Shown here: positions 7,484 to 15,575 of the stretch, piece after piece
Layout of the letters: every line of letters begins with the position of its first letter
Position numbering within the stretch: the stretch's first letter is position 1
Assembly (NCBI RefSeq): GCF_003298775.1
Contig: NZ_QNTQ01000011.1
Coordinates: 102,555-166,554 of the forward strand
Source: Rhodosalinus halophilus
GTDB lineage: Bacteria; Pseudomonadota; Alphaproteobacteria; Rhodobacterales; Rhodobacteraceae
Direction of reading: 5' to 3'
Length of the DNA: 64,000 bases
Translations under genes and position numbers: made by a program
Notes under the pieces: model-generated
The model's database searches: none
What the model saw: only the letters and a program-made list of their open reading frames with translations
What the model was told of the DNA's origin: nothing

Positions 7484-10400
7484 ATGCCCCGCGACACCGC
7501 CGATCTGCGCGCCGCCATCGACGCGGCGACCTATGCCGAGGAGGACGAGGTTCTGACGCGCCTGACGCGCGAGGCCGCGCTCTCGCCAGAGGATCGTGCG
7601 CGCGTCTCCGCCGCCGCCGCCAGCTTGGTCCGCGACATCCGCGGCACCACGCGGCCCGGCCTGATGGAGGTCTTCCTCGCCGAATACGGCCTCTCGACCG
7701 ACGAGGGCATCGCGCTCATGTGCCTCGCCGAGGCGCTGCTGCGGGTGCCCGACGCCGAGACCATCGACGCGCTCATCGAGGACAAGATCGCGCCGTCGGA
7801 CTGGGGCCGGCACATAGGGCACTCGACCTCGCCGCTGGTGAACGCCTCGACCTGGGCCTTGATGCTGACAGGCCGCGTGCTGCGCGAGGATCGCGAACCG
7901 GGGCCGGTGGCCGCCCTGCGCGGCGCCGTCAAGCGACTGGGCGAGCCGGTGATCCGCACCGCCGTGGGGCGCGCCATGCGCGAGATGGGGCGGCAGTTCG
8001 TGCTGGGCGAGACGATCCGAAGCGCGATGAAGCGCGCCTCGGCGCAGGAGGCGAAGGGCTACAGCTATTCCTACGACATGCTGGGCGAGGCGGCGCGCAC
8101 CGACGCGGACGCGCGGCGCTACTTCGACGCCTACGCGCAGGCCATCGACGCCATCGGCACCGCGGCCACGGGCGACATCCGCGACAACCCCGGCATCTCG
8201 GTCAAGCTCTCCGCCCTCTCGCCGCGCTACGAGGAAGCCCAGCGCGCCCGCGTGATGGAGGAGGTCGCGCCGCGCCTCCTGTCGCTCGCGCAGCGGGCGA
8301 AGGCCGCGGGCATCGGGCTCAACGTCGATGCGGAGGAGGCGGACCGCCTGTCGCTCTCGCTCGACGTGATGGAGCGGGTGCTCGCCTGCGACACGCTCGC
8401 CGGCTGGGACGGCTTCGGCGTGGTGGTGCAGGCCTACGGCCAGCGCGCGGGCCCGGTGATCGACTGGCTGCACGACCTGGCCGAGCGGCTGGACCGGCGG
8501 TTCATGGTGCGGCTGGTGAAGGGCGCCTACTGGGACACCGAGATCAAGCGCGCGCAGGTCGCGGGGCTCGACGGTTTCCCCGTCTTCACGGCGAAGCCCG
8601 CGACGGATGTCTCCTACCTCGCCTGCGCGCGGAAGCTCCTCGGCATGACCGACCGGCTCTATCCGCAGTTCGCAACGCACAACGCGCACACCGTGGCGGC
8701 GATCCTCGACATGGGCGAGGACCGCGACGCCTTCGAGTTCCAGCGCCTGCACGGCATGGGCGAGACGCTGCACGAGCTCGTGCGGGCGCGCGAGGGCACC
8801 CGCTGCCGCATCTACGCCCCCGTGGGCGCGCACCGCGACCTCTTGGCCTATCTGGTGCGGCGGCTGCTGGAGAACGGCGCCAACTCCAGCTTCGTCAACC
8901 AGATCGTGGACGAGGAGGTGCCGCCCGAGGAGGTGGCGAAGGATCCCTTCGACGCGCTCGCGGAAGAGCGCCCGCACATCCCCACGGGGCCCGAGCTCTT
9001 CCTGCCCGAGCGGGCGAACTCGATGGGCTTCGACCTCGCGCACCCGCCGACGCTGGACGCGATGGACCGGGCGCGCGATCCCTGGCGCGCGCATGTCTGG
9101 GAGGCGGGGCCGCTGCTCGCCGCGGAGGCGCTGCCCGAGCCGGCGCAGGAGATGCGCAACCCGGCCGACCATGCCGAGATCGTGGGCCGCGTCGCCTGGG
9201 CGAGCGAAAGGGACGTGCACACCGCGCTCGACACGGCCGCGACCTGGGACGCGCCCGCGGCGGAGCGGGCAGAGGTGTTGCGCCGGGTGGCGGACCTCTA
9301 TGAGGCGCACTATGGCGAACTCTTCGCGCTCTGCGCCCGCGAGGCGGGCAAGATGGTGCGCGATGCGGTCGCCGAGTTGCGCGAGGCGGCGGATTTCCTG
9401 CGCTACTACGCCGCCCACGCGCCGGAGGCCGCGCCGGTCGGCCGCTTCGCCTGCATCTCGCCCTGGAACTTCCCGCTGGCGATCTTCACCGGGCAGGTCT
9501 CCGCGGCCTTGGCAGCCGGCAACGCGGTGCTGGCGAAGCCTGCCGAGCAGTCGCCGCTGATCGCGCACCGCGCGGTGCAGCTCTTCCACGAGGCGGGGGT
9601 GCCGCGTTCGGCGCTGCAACTCCTGCCCGGCGCGGGCGACGTGGGCGCGGCGCTCACCTCCGATGCACGCACCGACGGCGTGGCCTTCACCGGCGGCACC
9701 GACACGGCGCGCAAGATCCGCGCGGCCATGGCGGAGAACCTCGCCCCCGGCGCGCCGCTTGTGGCGGAGACCGGCGGGCTCAACGCGATGATCGTGGATT
9801 CCACGGCGCTCCCGGAACAGGCGGTGCAGGCGATCGTCGAGAGCGCCTTCCAGTCCGCGGGCCAGCGCTGTTCGGCGCTGCGCTGCCTCTACGTGCAGGA
9901 GGACATCGCGGAGGCGTTCACCGAGATGCTGACCGGCGCGATGGACGCGCTGGTGACGGGCGACCCCTGGGCGCTCGCGACCGACGTGAGCCCGGTGATC
10001 GACCCTGAAGCGCAGCGCGACATCGCGGGCTACATCGATGCGGCGCGCGCCGGGGGCCGGGTGATCCACCAGCTCGAGGCGCCCGACGGCGGCAGCTTCG
10101 TCGGCCCCGCGCTGATCCGCGTGCCCGGCATCGGCGCGCTGGAGCGCGAGGTCTTCGGCCCCGTCCTGCACCTCGCCACCTTCCGGGCCGAGGAGATCGA
10201 CAAGGTGATCGACGCGATCAACGGCACGGGCTACGGGCTGACCTTCGGGCTGCAGACCCGCATCGACGACCGGGTGCAGCACGTGGCCGACCGCATCCAT
10301 GCAGGCAACATCTACGTCAACCGCAACCAGATCGGCGCCATCGTGGGCAGCCAGCCCTTCGGCGGCGAGGGGCTGTCGGGCACGGGGCCAAAGGCCGGCG

Positions 10401-10915
10401 GGCCGCACTACCTGCCTCGTTTCACGAAGGCCGAGCCCCCGATGCAGGGGGCGGCCTGGGAAACAGGGCAGGACGTCGCGGCGCTCGAGCGGGCGTTGAA
10501 GGAGGCCGCCCCGACAGACCCGCCGCGGCGCACCGAAACGCTGCCGGGCCCCACGGGCGAGTCGAACCGACTTTCCACCCTGCCCCGCCTGCCCGCGCTC
10601 TGCCTCGGACCCGGCGCCGAGGCGACTGCCGCGCAGGCCGGAGCGGTGCGCGCGCTGGGCGGGGTGGCGGTGGAGGCCGAGGGGAGCGTGCCCCCCGAGG
10701 CGCTGACGCGGCTCGCGCCCCTGTCGCTCGTCCTGTGGTGGGGCGACGCCGAGGCCGCCCGCGCGCTGGACCGGGCGCTCGCCGCCCGCGACGGGCCGCT
10801 GGTGCCGCTGGTCACCGGCCTGCCGGACCCGGCGCATGTGCTGACGGAGCGCCACGTCTGCGTGGACACCACGGCGGCGGGCGGCAACGCGGCGCTGCTG
10901 GCCGGCGCAGCCTGA
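7484..10915 (+). CDS. putA: Bifunctional proline dehydrogenase / delta-1-pyrroline-5-carboxylate dehydrogenase
   Basis: Oxidises proline to glutamate in two steps, with substrate channelling between an FAD-dependent TIM-barrel domain (roughly residues 85-480) and an NAD-dependent aldehyde dehydrogenase domain (roughly 530-990). The ALDH nucleophile is C796 in FQSAGQRCSALR. The N-terminus has no ribbon-helix-helix DNA-binding domain, so this PutA is not a self-repressor; regulation falls to the adjacent Lrp-type gene. At 1143 residues it has the extra C-terminal ALDH-like domain of type B PutAs. AGGAGGT precedes the ATG by 6 bases. The enzyme is peripherally bound to the inner membrane, where it reduces quinone. 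Confidence 0.97.
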   Translation: MPRDTADLRAAIDAATYAEEDEVLTRLTREAALSPEDRARVSAAAASLVRDIRGTTRPGLMEVFLAEYGLSTDEGIALMCLAEALLRVPDAETIDALIEDKIAPSDWGRHIGHSTSPLVNASTWALMLTGRVLREDREPGPVAALRGAVKRLGEPVIRTAVGRAMREMGRQFVLGETIRSAMKRASAQEAKGYSYSYDMLGEAARTDADARRYFDAYAQAIDAIGTAATGDIRDNPGISVKLSALSPRYEEAQRARVMEEVAPRLLSLAQRAKAAGIGLNVDAEEADRLSLSLDVMERVLACDTLAGWDGFGVVVQAYGQRAGPVIDWLHDLAERLDRRFMVRLVKGAYWDTEIKRAQVAGLDGFPVFTAKPATDVSYLACARKLLGMTDRLYPQFATHNAHTVAAILDMGEDRDAFEFQRLHGMGETLHELVRAREGTRCRIYAPVGAHRDLLAYLVRRLLENGANSSFVNQIVDEEVPPEEVAKDPFDALAEERPHIPTGPELFLPERANSMGFDLAHPPTLDAMDRARDPWRAHVWEAGPLLAAEALPEPAQEMRNPADHAEIVGRVAWASERDVHTALDTAATWDAPAAERAEVLRRVADLYEAHYGELFALCAREAGKMVRDAVAELREAADFLRYYAAHAPEAAPVGRFACISPWNFPLAIFTGQVSAALAAGNAVLAKPAEQSPLIAHRAVQLFHEAGVPRSALQLLPGAGDVGAALTSDARTDGVAFTGGTDTARKIRAAMAENLAPGAPLVAETGGLNAMIVDSTALPEQAVQAIVESAFQSAGQRCSALRCLYVQEDIAEAFTEMLTGAMDALVTGDPWALATDVSPVIDPEAQRDIAGYIDAARAGGRVIHQLEAPDGGSFVGPALIRVPGIGALEREVFGPVLHLATFRAEEIDKVIDAINGTGYGLTFGLQTRIDDRVQHVADRIHAGNIYVNRNQIGAIVGSQPFGGEGLSGTGPKAGGPHYLPRFTKAEPPMQGAAWETGQDVAALERALKEAAPTDPPRRTETLPGPTGESNRLSTLPRLPALCLGPGAEATAAQAGAVRALGGVAVEAEGSVPPEALTRLAPLSLVLWWGDAEAARALDRALAARDGPLVPLVTGLPDPAHVLTERHVCVDTTAAGGNAALLAGAA

Positions 10916-11152
10916 CGGAGACCGCTCGGCGCGACCTATCGGGCGCTTCTCGCGCGTGGCGGCCCGGGCGGAGCCTGACCGCCGCGCCGCGCCTGACACG
11001 CCGGGGCGCCCAGGTCGGCCGCAGTGATCCGGCAGGTTGGCCGGCATAGGGTCGCGCGCGACGAGGGACCGCAAGGGACCGAGGAGCGGGCCATCGGGCC
11101 GCGGCCACGCGCGCGCTTGACTGTCCGGGGGCAAGCCCACAGCTTGCCTGTC

Positions 11153-11905
11153 ATGTTTCCGATCCGCGATCACAATCCCTCGGGGCGGACGCCCTATGTG
11201 ACCTACGCCCTGATGGCGGCGAACATCGGCGTCTTTCTCGCCTATGCCGGGCTTTTCGCGGATCAGCGGGCGCTCGGGCAATTCTTCTACGACTGGGCGC
11301 TGACCCCTGCGCGGCTCACCTCGGGCGAGGGCATCTACACGCTCGTCACCTCGATGTTTCTGCACGGCGGGCTGCTGCATCTCGCCGGCAACATGCTGTT
11401 TCTCTTCATTTTCGGAGACAACATGGAGGACGAGATGGGCCACGGCGGCTTCCTGGGCTTCTATCTCGCCTCCGGCATCGGCGCGGCGCTGGCGCAGGCG
11501 GTCTCGGCCCCCTTTTCGCAGGTGCCGATGGTGGGCGCCTCGGGCGCGATCGCGGGGGTGATGGGGGGCTATCTGCTGATGTTCCCGCGCGCGCGGGTCG
11601 ACGTGCTGATCATCCTGGTCATCATCTTCAGGGTGCTGCCGGTGCCCGCCTGGCTGATGCTGGGGGTCTGGTTCGCGATCCAGCTCTTCAGCGGCGTGGG
11701 TGCGGACCCGGATGCGGGCGGCGTCGCCTACTGGGCGCATTCGGGGGGCTTCTTCGTGGGCCTTCTGCTGACCCTGCCGCTGTGGCTCAGGCGCGGCGGG
11801 CCGAGCTACTGGCGGCGCACGCATGGCGAGCCGCCGCACCCCGAGGCCACCTATCGCTGGCGGCCGTCGCGCGTCCCTTCCGCCGGGCGGCGGCGCAACC
11901 GTTGA
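11153..11905 (+). CDS. Rhomboid-family intramembrane serine protease
   Basis: A 250-residue inner-membrane protein with about six transmembrane helices. The catalytic Ser130 lies in GASGAIAG and His196 in YWAHSGGFFVG; N80 (HLAGN) is the oxyanion-hole Asn. It cleaves membrane-spanning substrates within the bilayer; the substrates are unknown. The ATG at 11153 is chosen because frame-open sequence upstream is Arg-rich and unlike the family. A 237-base gap separates it from putA, so it is probably independently transcribed. Confidence 0.9.
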   Translation: MFPIRDHNPSGRTPYVTYALMAANIGVFLAYAGLFADQRALGQFFYDWALTPARLTSGEGIYTLVTSMFLHGGLLHLAGNMLFLFIFGDNMEDEMGHGGFLGFYLASGIGAALAQAVSAPFSQVPMVGASGAIAGVMGGYLLMFPRARVDVLIILVIIFRVLPVPAWLMLGVWFAIQLFSGVGADPDAGGVAYWAHSGGFFVGLLLTLPLWLRRGGPSYWRRTHGEPPHPEATYRWRPSRVPSAGRRRNR

Positions 11906-11940
11906 GGCGGTCTGAGGGGCCGCCAAGGGGGCTGTCCCCC
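11906..11940. other. Tandem hairpins between convergent rhomboid and suhB genes
   Basis: GGCGG-(9)-CCGCC (11906-11924) is followed by GGGGG-CTGT-CCCCC (11927-11940), directly after the rhomboid stop. No T-run follows on either strand, so a terminator role (possibly assisted) is only a guess. Confidence 0.35.
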
Positions 11941-11986
11941 CCCCAGGGTATGTTCCGCAACAGGAAGGACCGGGCGCACCCGCCGT

Positions 11987-12778
11987 TCACGCGTTTCGGA
12001 TGATCGCGGAGAAGGGGTCGAAGAGCGCGCCGTTGGCGGCGATCATCTCGCCGTGCTCGAGCGGATCGGTGTTCTCGCGCAGCGGGCCGACGAGGCCGCC
12101 GGCCTCGGTCACCAGCAGGGATCCGGCCGCCAGATCCCAGATCTGCAGTTCCCGTTCCCAGTAACCGTCGTAGCGGCCGGCGGCAACATAGGCGAGGTCG
12201 AGCGAGGCCGCCCCCCAGCGCCGGACACCGGCGCATTCGGGCATCAGCCGCGCGAGATCCTGGAGCGTCGCCGGCAGAGTCCGCTTGGCGCCGAAGGGCA
12301 CGCCGGTGGCGAAGATCGCCTGCGTCATGCGGCTGCGCCCCGAGACGCGCAGGCGCCGCGAATCGTTGAGCCAGCAGCCCTGCCCCTTCTCGGCGTAGAA
12401 CATCTCGTCCTTCGCGGGGTCGAAGACAACGGCCGCGACGATCTGGCCCTTGTGCTCCAGCGCGATCGAGATGGCCCAGTGCGGGAGGCCGTGCAGAAAA
12501 TTGGTCGTGCCGTCCAGAGGATCGACGATCCAGCGGCGGGTCGGGTCGGCGCCGGGGGTCTCGCCCCCTTCCTCGGCCAGCCAGCCGTAGTTGGGCCGCG
12601 CGCCCAGCAGGTCCTGCTTGAGGACGCGCTCGGCCGCGATGTCGGCGCGGCTGACGAAGTCGCCCGCGCCCTTGGCCGTGACCTGAAGATTCTCGACCTC
12701 GCGGAAATCCTTGATCAGCGACCGTCCGGCACGGCGGGCGGCCTTGATCATGATGTTGAGGTTCGCGCTGCCCTGCAT
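11987..12778 (-). CDS. suhB: Inositol-1-monophosphatase family protein (SuhB-like)
   Basis: A 263-residue Mg2+-dependent phosphatase. Metal-binding residues are in EE69-70 (WLAEEGGE) and the signature WIVDPLDGTTNF (D86, D89), with the C-terminal WDLAAGSLLVTEAGG motif. It would hydrolyse myo-inositol-1-phosphate or similar sugar phosphates in the cytosol; the SuhB subgroup also binds RNA polymerase/NusA in gamma-proteobacteria, which is not shown here. Convergent with the rhomboid gene. The protein is full length and without oddities. Confidence 0.92.
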   Translation of the reverse strand: MQGSANLNIMIKAARRAGRSLIKDFREVENLQVTAKGAGDFVSRADIAAERVLKQDLLGARPNYGWLAEEGGETPGADPTRRWIVDPLDGTTNFLHGLPHWAISIALEHKGQIVAAVVFDPAKDEMFYAEKGQGCWLNDSRRLRVSGRSRMTQAIFATGVPFGAKRTLPATLQDLARLMPECAGVRRWGAASLDLAYVAAGRYDGYWERELQIWDLAAGSLLVTEAGGLVGPLRENTDPLEHGEMIAANGALFDPFSAIIRNA

Positions 12779-12915
12779 CGCCCGGCTCCCCTTGGATCAG
12801 GGCGGGCGTATACGCGCCCGTCCGGGCGATGCCAAGGCCGGGCCGCGCGGGCAGGCGTCCGTTGTAGACCGCGCGGCCCGCCTCCCCGGGCGCGGCGCCG
12901 CGCGGGGATCAGACC

Positions 12916-13134
12916 TCAACCGGGCGCCGTCGGCGTGCCGCAGGCGATCGCGTCGCCGGCCACCACCGGGACCAGCCCGTCGGGGCAGAAGTTCCGGTCC
13001 GCGGGATAGGCGAAGACCGGCCTCTCGAGCGCGGTGGACTGGTCGCCCACCCAGACATCGTTGACGATCTCGGCCCGTGCCGCGGCGGCGGCGGCGATCA
13101 GGCCGGCGGCGGCGGCGATCCGTGCGATGCGCAT
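12916..13134 (-). CDS. Small secreted protein of unknown function
   Basis: Encodes 72 residues: a signal peptide (MRIARIAAAAGLIAAAAAARA) and a mature part of about 50 residues with two Cys (in NFCPDG and IACGTP) that could form a disulfide in the periplasm. I do not recognise the family. Its codon pattern matches its neighbours, and the signal peptide supports it as real. It stands alone, 137 bases from suhB and 66 bases from the next minus-strand gene. Confidence 0.55.
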   Translation of the reverse strand: MRIARIAAAAGLIAAAAAARAEIVNDVWVGDQSTALERPVFAYPADRNFCPDGLVPVVAGDAIACGTPTAPG

Positions 13135-13200
13135 GGCTTGTCCCCCGTTTCTGACACCTTGGTCAGGCTACCGGCGCCGGGCGGCGAGTCAATCGCGGGC

Positions 13201-13509
13201 TCAGCCGCGCCCGGCGGCAGGGCCGTCGAGCGACTGCCAGTGCTCGCCCATCGCCACGATGCAGGAGAGCCCGTGCGCGTAGCGCAGGACCAGCGTCCAG
13301 TCCCCGTCGGCGTCGGTCCAGACTTCCATGACCTGCTCGGGCCCGCGCAGCCCCGAGGCCGCGCGGCGCTCGCCGAACTGCTCGGTCAGCTTGCGCTGCA
13401 TGCGATCGGTCGGCTCGCAAAGCACCTCCGCGATCGGCGACGTGGCGTCCGCCGCGCCGGAAACCGCAAGAAGAAGCACGCCTGCCACGATCCCGTGTAA
13501 CAGTTTCAT
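13201..13509 (-). CDS. Small secreted protein of unknown function
   Basis: Encodes 102 residues with a clear signal peptide (MKLLHGIVAGVLLLAVSGAADA). The mature domain holds two Cys (VLCEP and LSCIV) and a VMEVWTDADGDWTLVLRY strand segment, suggesting a small disulfide-bonded periplasmic beta domain. It resembles short uncharacterised periplasmic proteins common in Rhodobacterales, but I cannot name a family. Reads in the same direction as the other small genes here. Confidence 0.6.
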   Translation of the reverse strand: MKLLHGIVAGVLLLAVSGAADATSPIAEVLCEPTDRMQRKLTEQFGERRAASGLRGPEQVMEVWTDADGDWTLVLRYAHGLSCIVAMGEHWQSLDGPAAGRG

Positions 13510-13553
13510 GAAGAAACGGTAACAGGGGCATGACAGGCTGTCACGCGCAGGCT

Positions 13554-13952
13554 TTAGCCGAAGGCGCGCAGCGCCGCCACGCCGGCCCAGGCCGAGACGG
13601 CGGTGAGCACCGTGCCCCAGGTCACGTCGGCGGCCACCATGCTCCAGTGCCAGTCGCGCAGGATGGCGTAGCTGGTGAACTCGTAGGTGCCGTAGGCCGC
13701 GAAGCCCAGCACCGCGCCGGCGACGAGCGCCTGCCCGGGATCGCCCGCCCGCAGCGCCGGGAGCGAGACGAGGTAGAGCAACGCGCCGACATAGGCGAGA
13801 TAGAACGCCGCCGCCGCGCCCAGGCGCAGGGTCTCGGCCATGATCGGGCCGATCCGCGCCTCGAAGAGCGGCTTCATCACGAGGTTGAGCATCACCGCGT
13901 CGAGGATCAGAAAGACCGCCGCGGTGACGAGGTAGAGCGAAATGATCTGCAT
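13554..13952 (-). CDS. DUF2177-like inner-membrane protein
   Basis: A 132-residue integral membrane protein with four predicted helices (about 3-23, 42-65, 75-98, 106-128). The sequence LYLVTAAVFLILDAVML at the start and AYGTYEFTSYAILRDWHW in the third/fourth segment match the DUF2177 family as I remember it. No function is established for the family. It ends 44 bases past the start of the secreted protein gene and is preceded by a GGAGG ribosome binding site. Possibly part of a small envelope-stress group with the HPF-like gene upstream. Confidence 0.72.
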   Translation of the reverse strand: MQIISLYLVTAAVFLILDAVMLNLVMKPLFEARIGPIMAETLRLGAAAAFYLAYVGALLYLVSLPALRAGDPGQALVAGAVLGFAAYGTYEFTSYAILRDWHWSMVAADVTWGTVLTAVSAWAGVAALRAFG

Positions 13953-14002
13953 CGGGGCGCCTCCTTTCCCGGGTTTACGGGCGGGACGGCGCCCCGGATC
14001 GG

Positions 14003-14317
14003 TCAGCGCCTGTCCGAGAGCTTGCCGAACTCGTTGTCGAGGCGATGGCGCATCTTGCGCGCCGCGCCGCGCACCGCGGCCTCGATGCTCGTGTCGTCAT
14101 GATGCGCGCCGAAGGGGCGCAGACCCTCGGGACGCGCCTCGATGCTGGCGCGGATATCGACGCCACCCTTTTCGGCGTTGAGATCCTTGAGGTGCACCTC
14201 GACGGCCGAGAGCCGCTTCTCCAGCGGGGCGAGCGCGTTGCGCACCGCCTGCTCCACCACCTCCTGCAGCCTTTCGTCGCCGTTGATGTGATTGTCGGTC
14301 CTGACCTCGATATGCAT
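14003..14317 (-). CDS. HPF/RaiA-like ribosome-associated protein
   Basis: A 104-residue cytosolic protein whose pattern (IEVRTDNHING, then AVEVHLKDLNAEKGGVDIRASIEARP and a C-terminal basic helix REAARKMRHRL-like) follows the beta-alpha-beta-beta-beta-alpha order of hibernation-promoting factors that bind the 30S decoding region. Similarity is at the level of fold pattern, so the assignment is moderate. The short form lacks the C-terminal dimerisation domain of long HPF. It may act in stress or stationary phase. Confidence 0.58.
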   Translation of the reverse strand: MHIEVRTDNHINGDERLQEVVEQAVRNALAPLEKRLSAVEVHLKDLNAEKGGVDIRASIEARPEGLRPFGAHHDDTSIEAAVRGAARKMRHRLDNEFGKLSDRR

Positions 14318-14506
14318 GGGTGCTCCTCACTGCGATTGCGCCGGACGCTTCTGCTAATCTAGGGACGCGACCGGGCGGTTTTTATCCCCCGGGGGTCGAT
14401 CATTGATGACGCGCGCCGCGCAAATTCTCCCTGACATGGATCAAGGCCCGCCATGCGCACGGATGCAAGTCTCCTGCACGAGACGAAAAACCGGAGTCGG
14501 AGCACC

Positions 14507-14692
14507 ATGTTCAAGCTGGCCCTCGTTCTGCACATCTTCATCGGCGCGACGCTCGCCGGCACGGCGGTCATCGCGGTGCTCGTGGCGGGCTACGGCACGC
14601 TCTGGCCGATCGTCATCGCGGCGCTCGCGGGCTTCTTCGGCGGTTTCCCGGTGAGCTGGATGGTGGCGCGCCAACTCTACGAGGAGGGCTGA
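14507..14692 (+). CDS. Small two-helix membrane protein (type often mislabelled CTP synthetase)
   Basis: Encodes 61 residues with two transmembrane helices (about 3-28 and 33-53) and a short cytosolic tail RQLYEEG. Rhodobacterales genomes carry such a 60-residue protein, frequently annotated CTP synthetase although it has none of that enzyme's glutamine amidotransferase or synthetase domains. Function unknown. I start at the ATG at 14507 because the preceding in-frame sequence is polar and lacks a binding site. Its last codons supply the GAGGAGGG that appears to drive translation of the sirtuin gene 5 bases downstream. Confidence 0.7.
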   Translation: MFKLALVLHIFIGATLAGTAVIAVLVAGYGTLWPIVIAALAGFFGGFPVSWMVARQLYEEG

Positions 14693-14697
14693 GGTCC

Positions 14698-15387
14698 TTG
14701 CAGGTGGTGATTCTGACCGGCGCCGGCATCAGCGCGGAGTCGGGCCTCGGCACCTTCCGCGACGAAGGCGGTCTCTGGACGCGCTATCCGCTCGAGGAGG
14801 TGGCCACACCGCAGGGCTGGGCGCGCGACCCAGCACGGGTGCTGGAGTTCTACGACGCGCGCCGAGCCCAGGCCGCGGCCGCCGCGCCGAACGCCGCCCA
14901 TCGCGCGCTCGCCCGGCTTGAGGCCGAGTTCCCGGGCGACGTGCTGATCGTGACCCAGAACGTCGATTCGCTGCACGAGGCGGCCGGGGCGCGCAACGTC
15001 GTCCACATGCATGGCCGGCTCGACGGGGCGCTCTGCGCGATCTGCGATCACCGCTGGCCAGCGCCCGAGACGATGGACCCGGCCGACCCCTGCCCGGCCT
15101 GCGGCGCGCCGGCCACGCGGCCCGACGTCGTCTGGTTCGGCGAGATGCCCTACCGCATGGACGAGATCCTGGAGGCGCTCGCGCGCGCCGATCTCTTCGT
15201 CTCGATCGGCACCTCGGGAGAGGTCTATCCCGCCGCCGGATTCGTGGAGGAGGCCGCGACGCAGGGCGCACGGACGCTCGAGCTCAACCTCGAGGCCTCC
15301 CGGGGCAGCCGGGTCTTCGACGAGGCGCGGCAGGGACCGGCGAGCGAACTGGTGCCCGCCTGGGTCGATGAGATGCTCGCGCGCTGA
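14698..15387 (+). CDS. cobB: NAD-dependent protein deacylase (sirtuin, CobB type)
   Basis: A 229-residue class III sirtuin that removes acyl groups from lysine using NAD. Visible motifs: GAGISAESGLGTFR (8-21), TQNVDSLH (N88, D90), catalytic H105 (HMHG), and the zinc ribbon C113-x2-C116 ... C132-x2-C135. Y52-D-A-R55 is the Tyr-x2-Arg signature of desuccinylase/demalonylase-type members. The start is TTG at 14698: the frame is closed just upstream, GAGGAGGG lies 9 bases before it, and the first residues (QVVILTGAG) align with family starts. Translationally coupled to the small membrane protein gene. Confidence 0.93.
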   Translation: MQVVILTGAGISAESGLGTFRDEGGLWTRYPLEEVATPQGWARDPARVLEFYDARRAQAAAAAPNAAHRALARLEAEFPGDVLIVTQNVDSLHEAAGARNVVHMHGRLDGALCAICDHRWPAPETMDPADPCPACGAPATRPDVVWFGEMPYRMDEILEALARADLFVSIGTSGEVYPAAGFVEEAATQGARTLELNLEASRGSRVFDEARQGPASELVPAWVDEMLAR

Positions 15388-15482
15388 GCTTCGGCGCGAG
15401 GGCGCGCGGGCACGGCCGCCGATGTTGTCAGCCGTTTCCTCGCGGCAGGCTTCATGCGAAGAGAAGGCTGACCGATGCCGGC

Positions 15483-15516
15483 GCCGCTCATCGCGCCCCT
15501 GCGGGCGCTCTTCGCG
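15483..15516. repeat. 34-base intergenic repeat, copy 1
   Basis: The sequence starting GCCGCTCATCGCG and ending GGCGCTCTTCGCG is found again at 38426-38459 with 33 of 34 bases identical. The core CCCCTGCGGGCGC can fold. It lies in the 188-base gap between the sirtuin gene and the MCE transporter operon. Confidence 0.75.
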
Positions 15517-15575
15517 AGGAGGGACCGCAGGAACCGACGAGCGCGGCGGCCCACCAGGATGAGAGGCCGGCGCGA

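Noticed and set aside
7445..11926. Very long open frame on the minus strand across putA and the rhomboid gene
   Set aside because: It is a mirror of the plus-strand codon bias in GC-rich DNA. It is rich in Arg/His/Gly, has no domain, and lies over two clearly identified genes.
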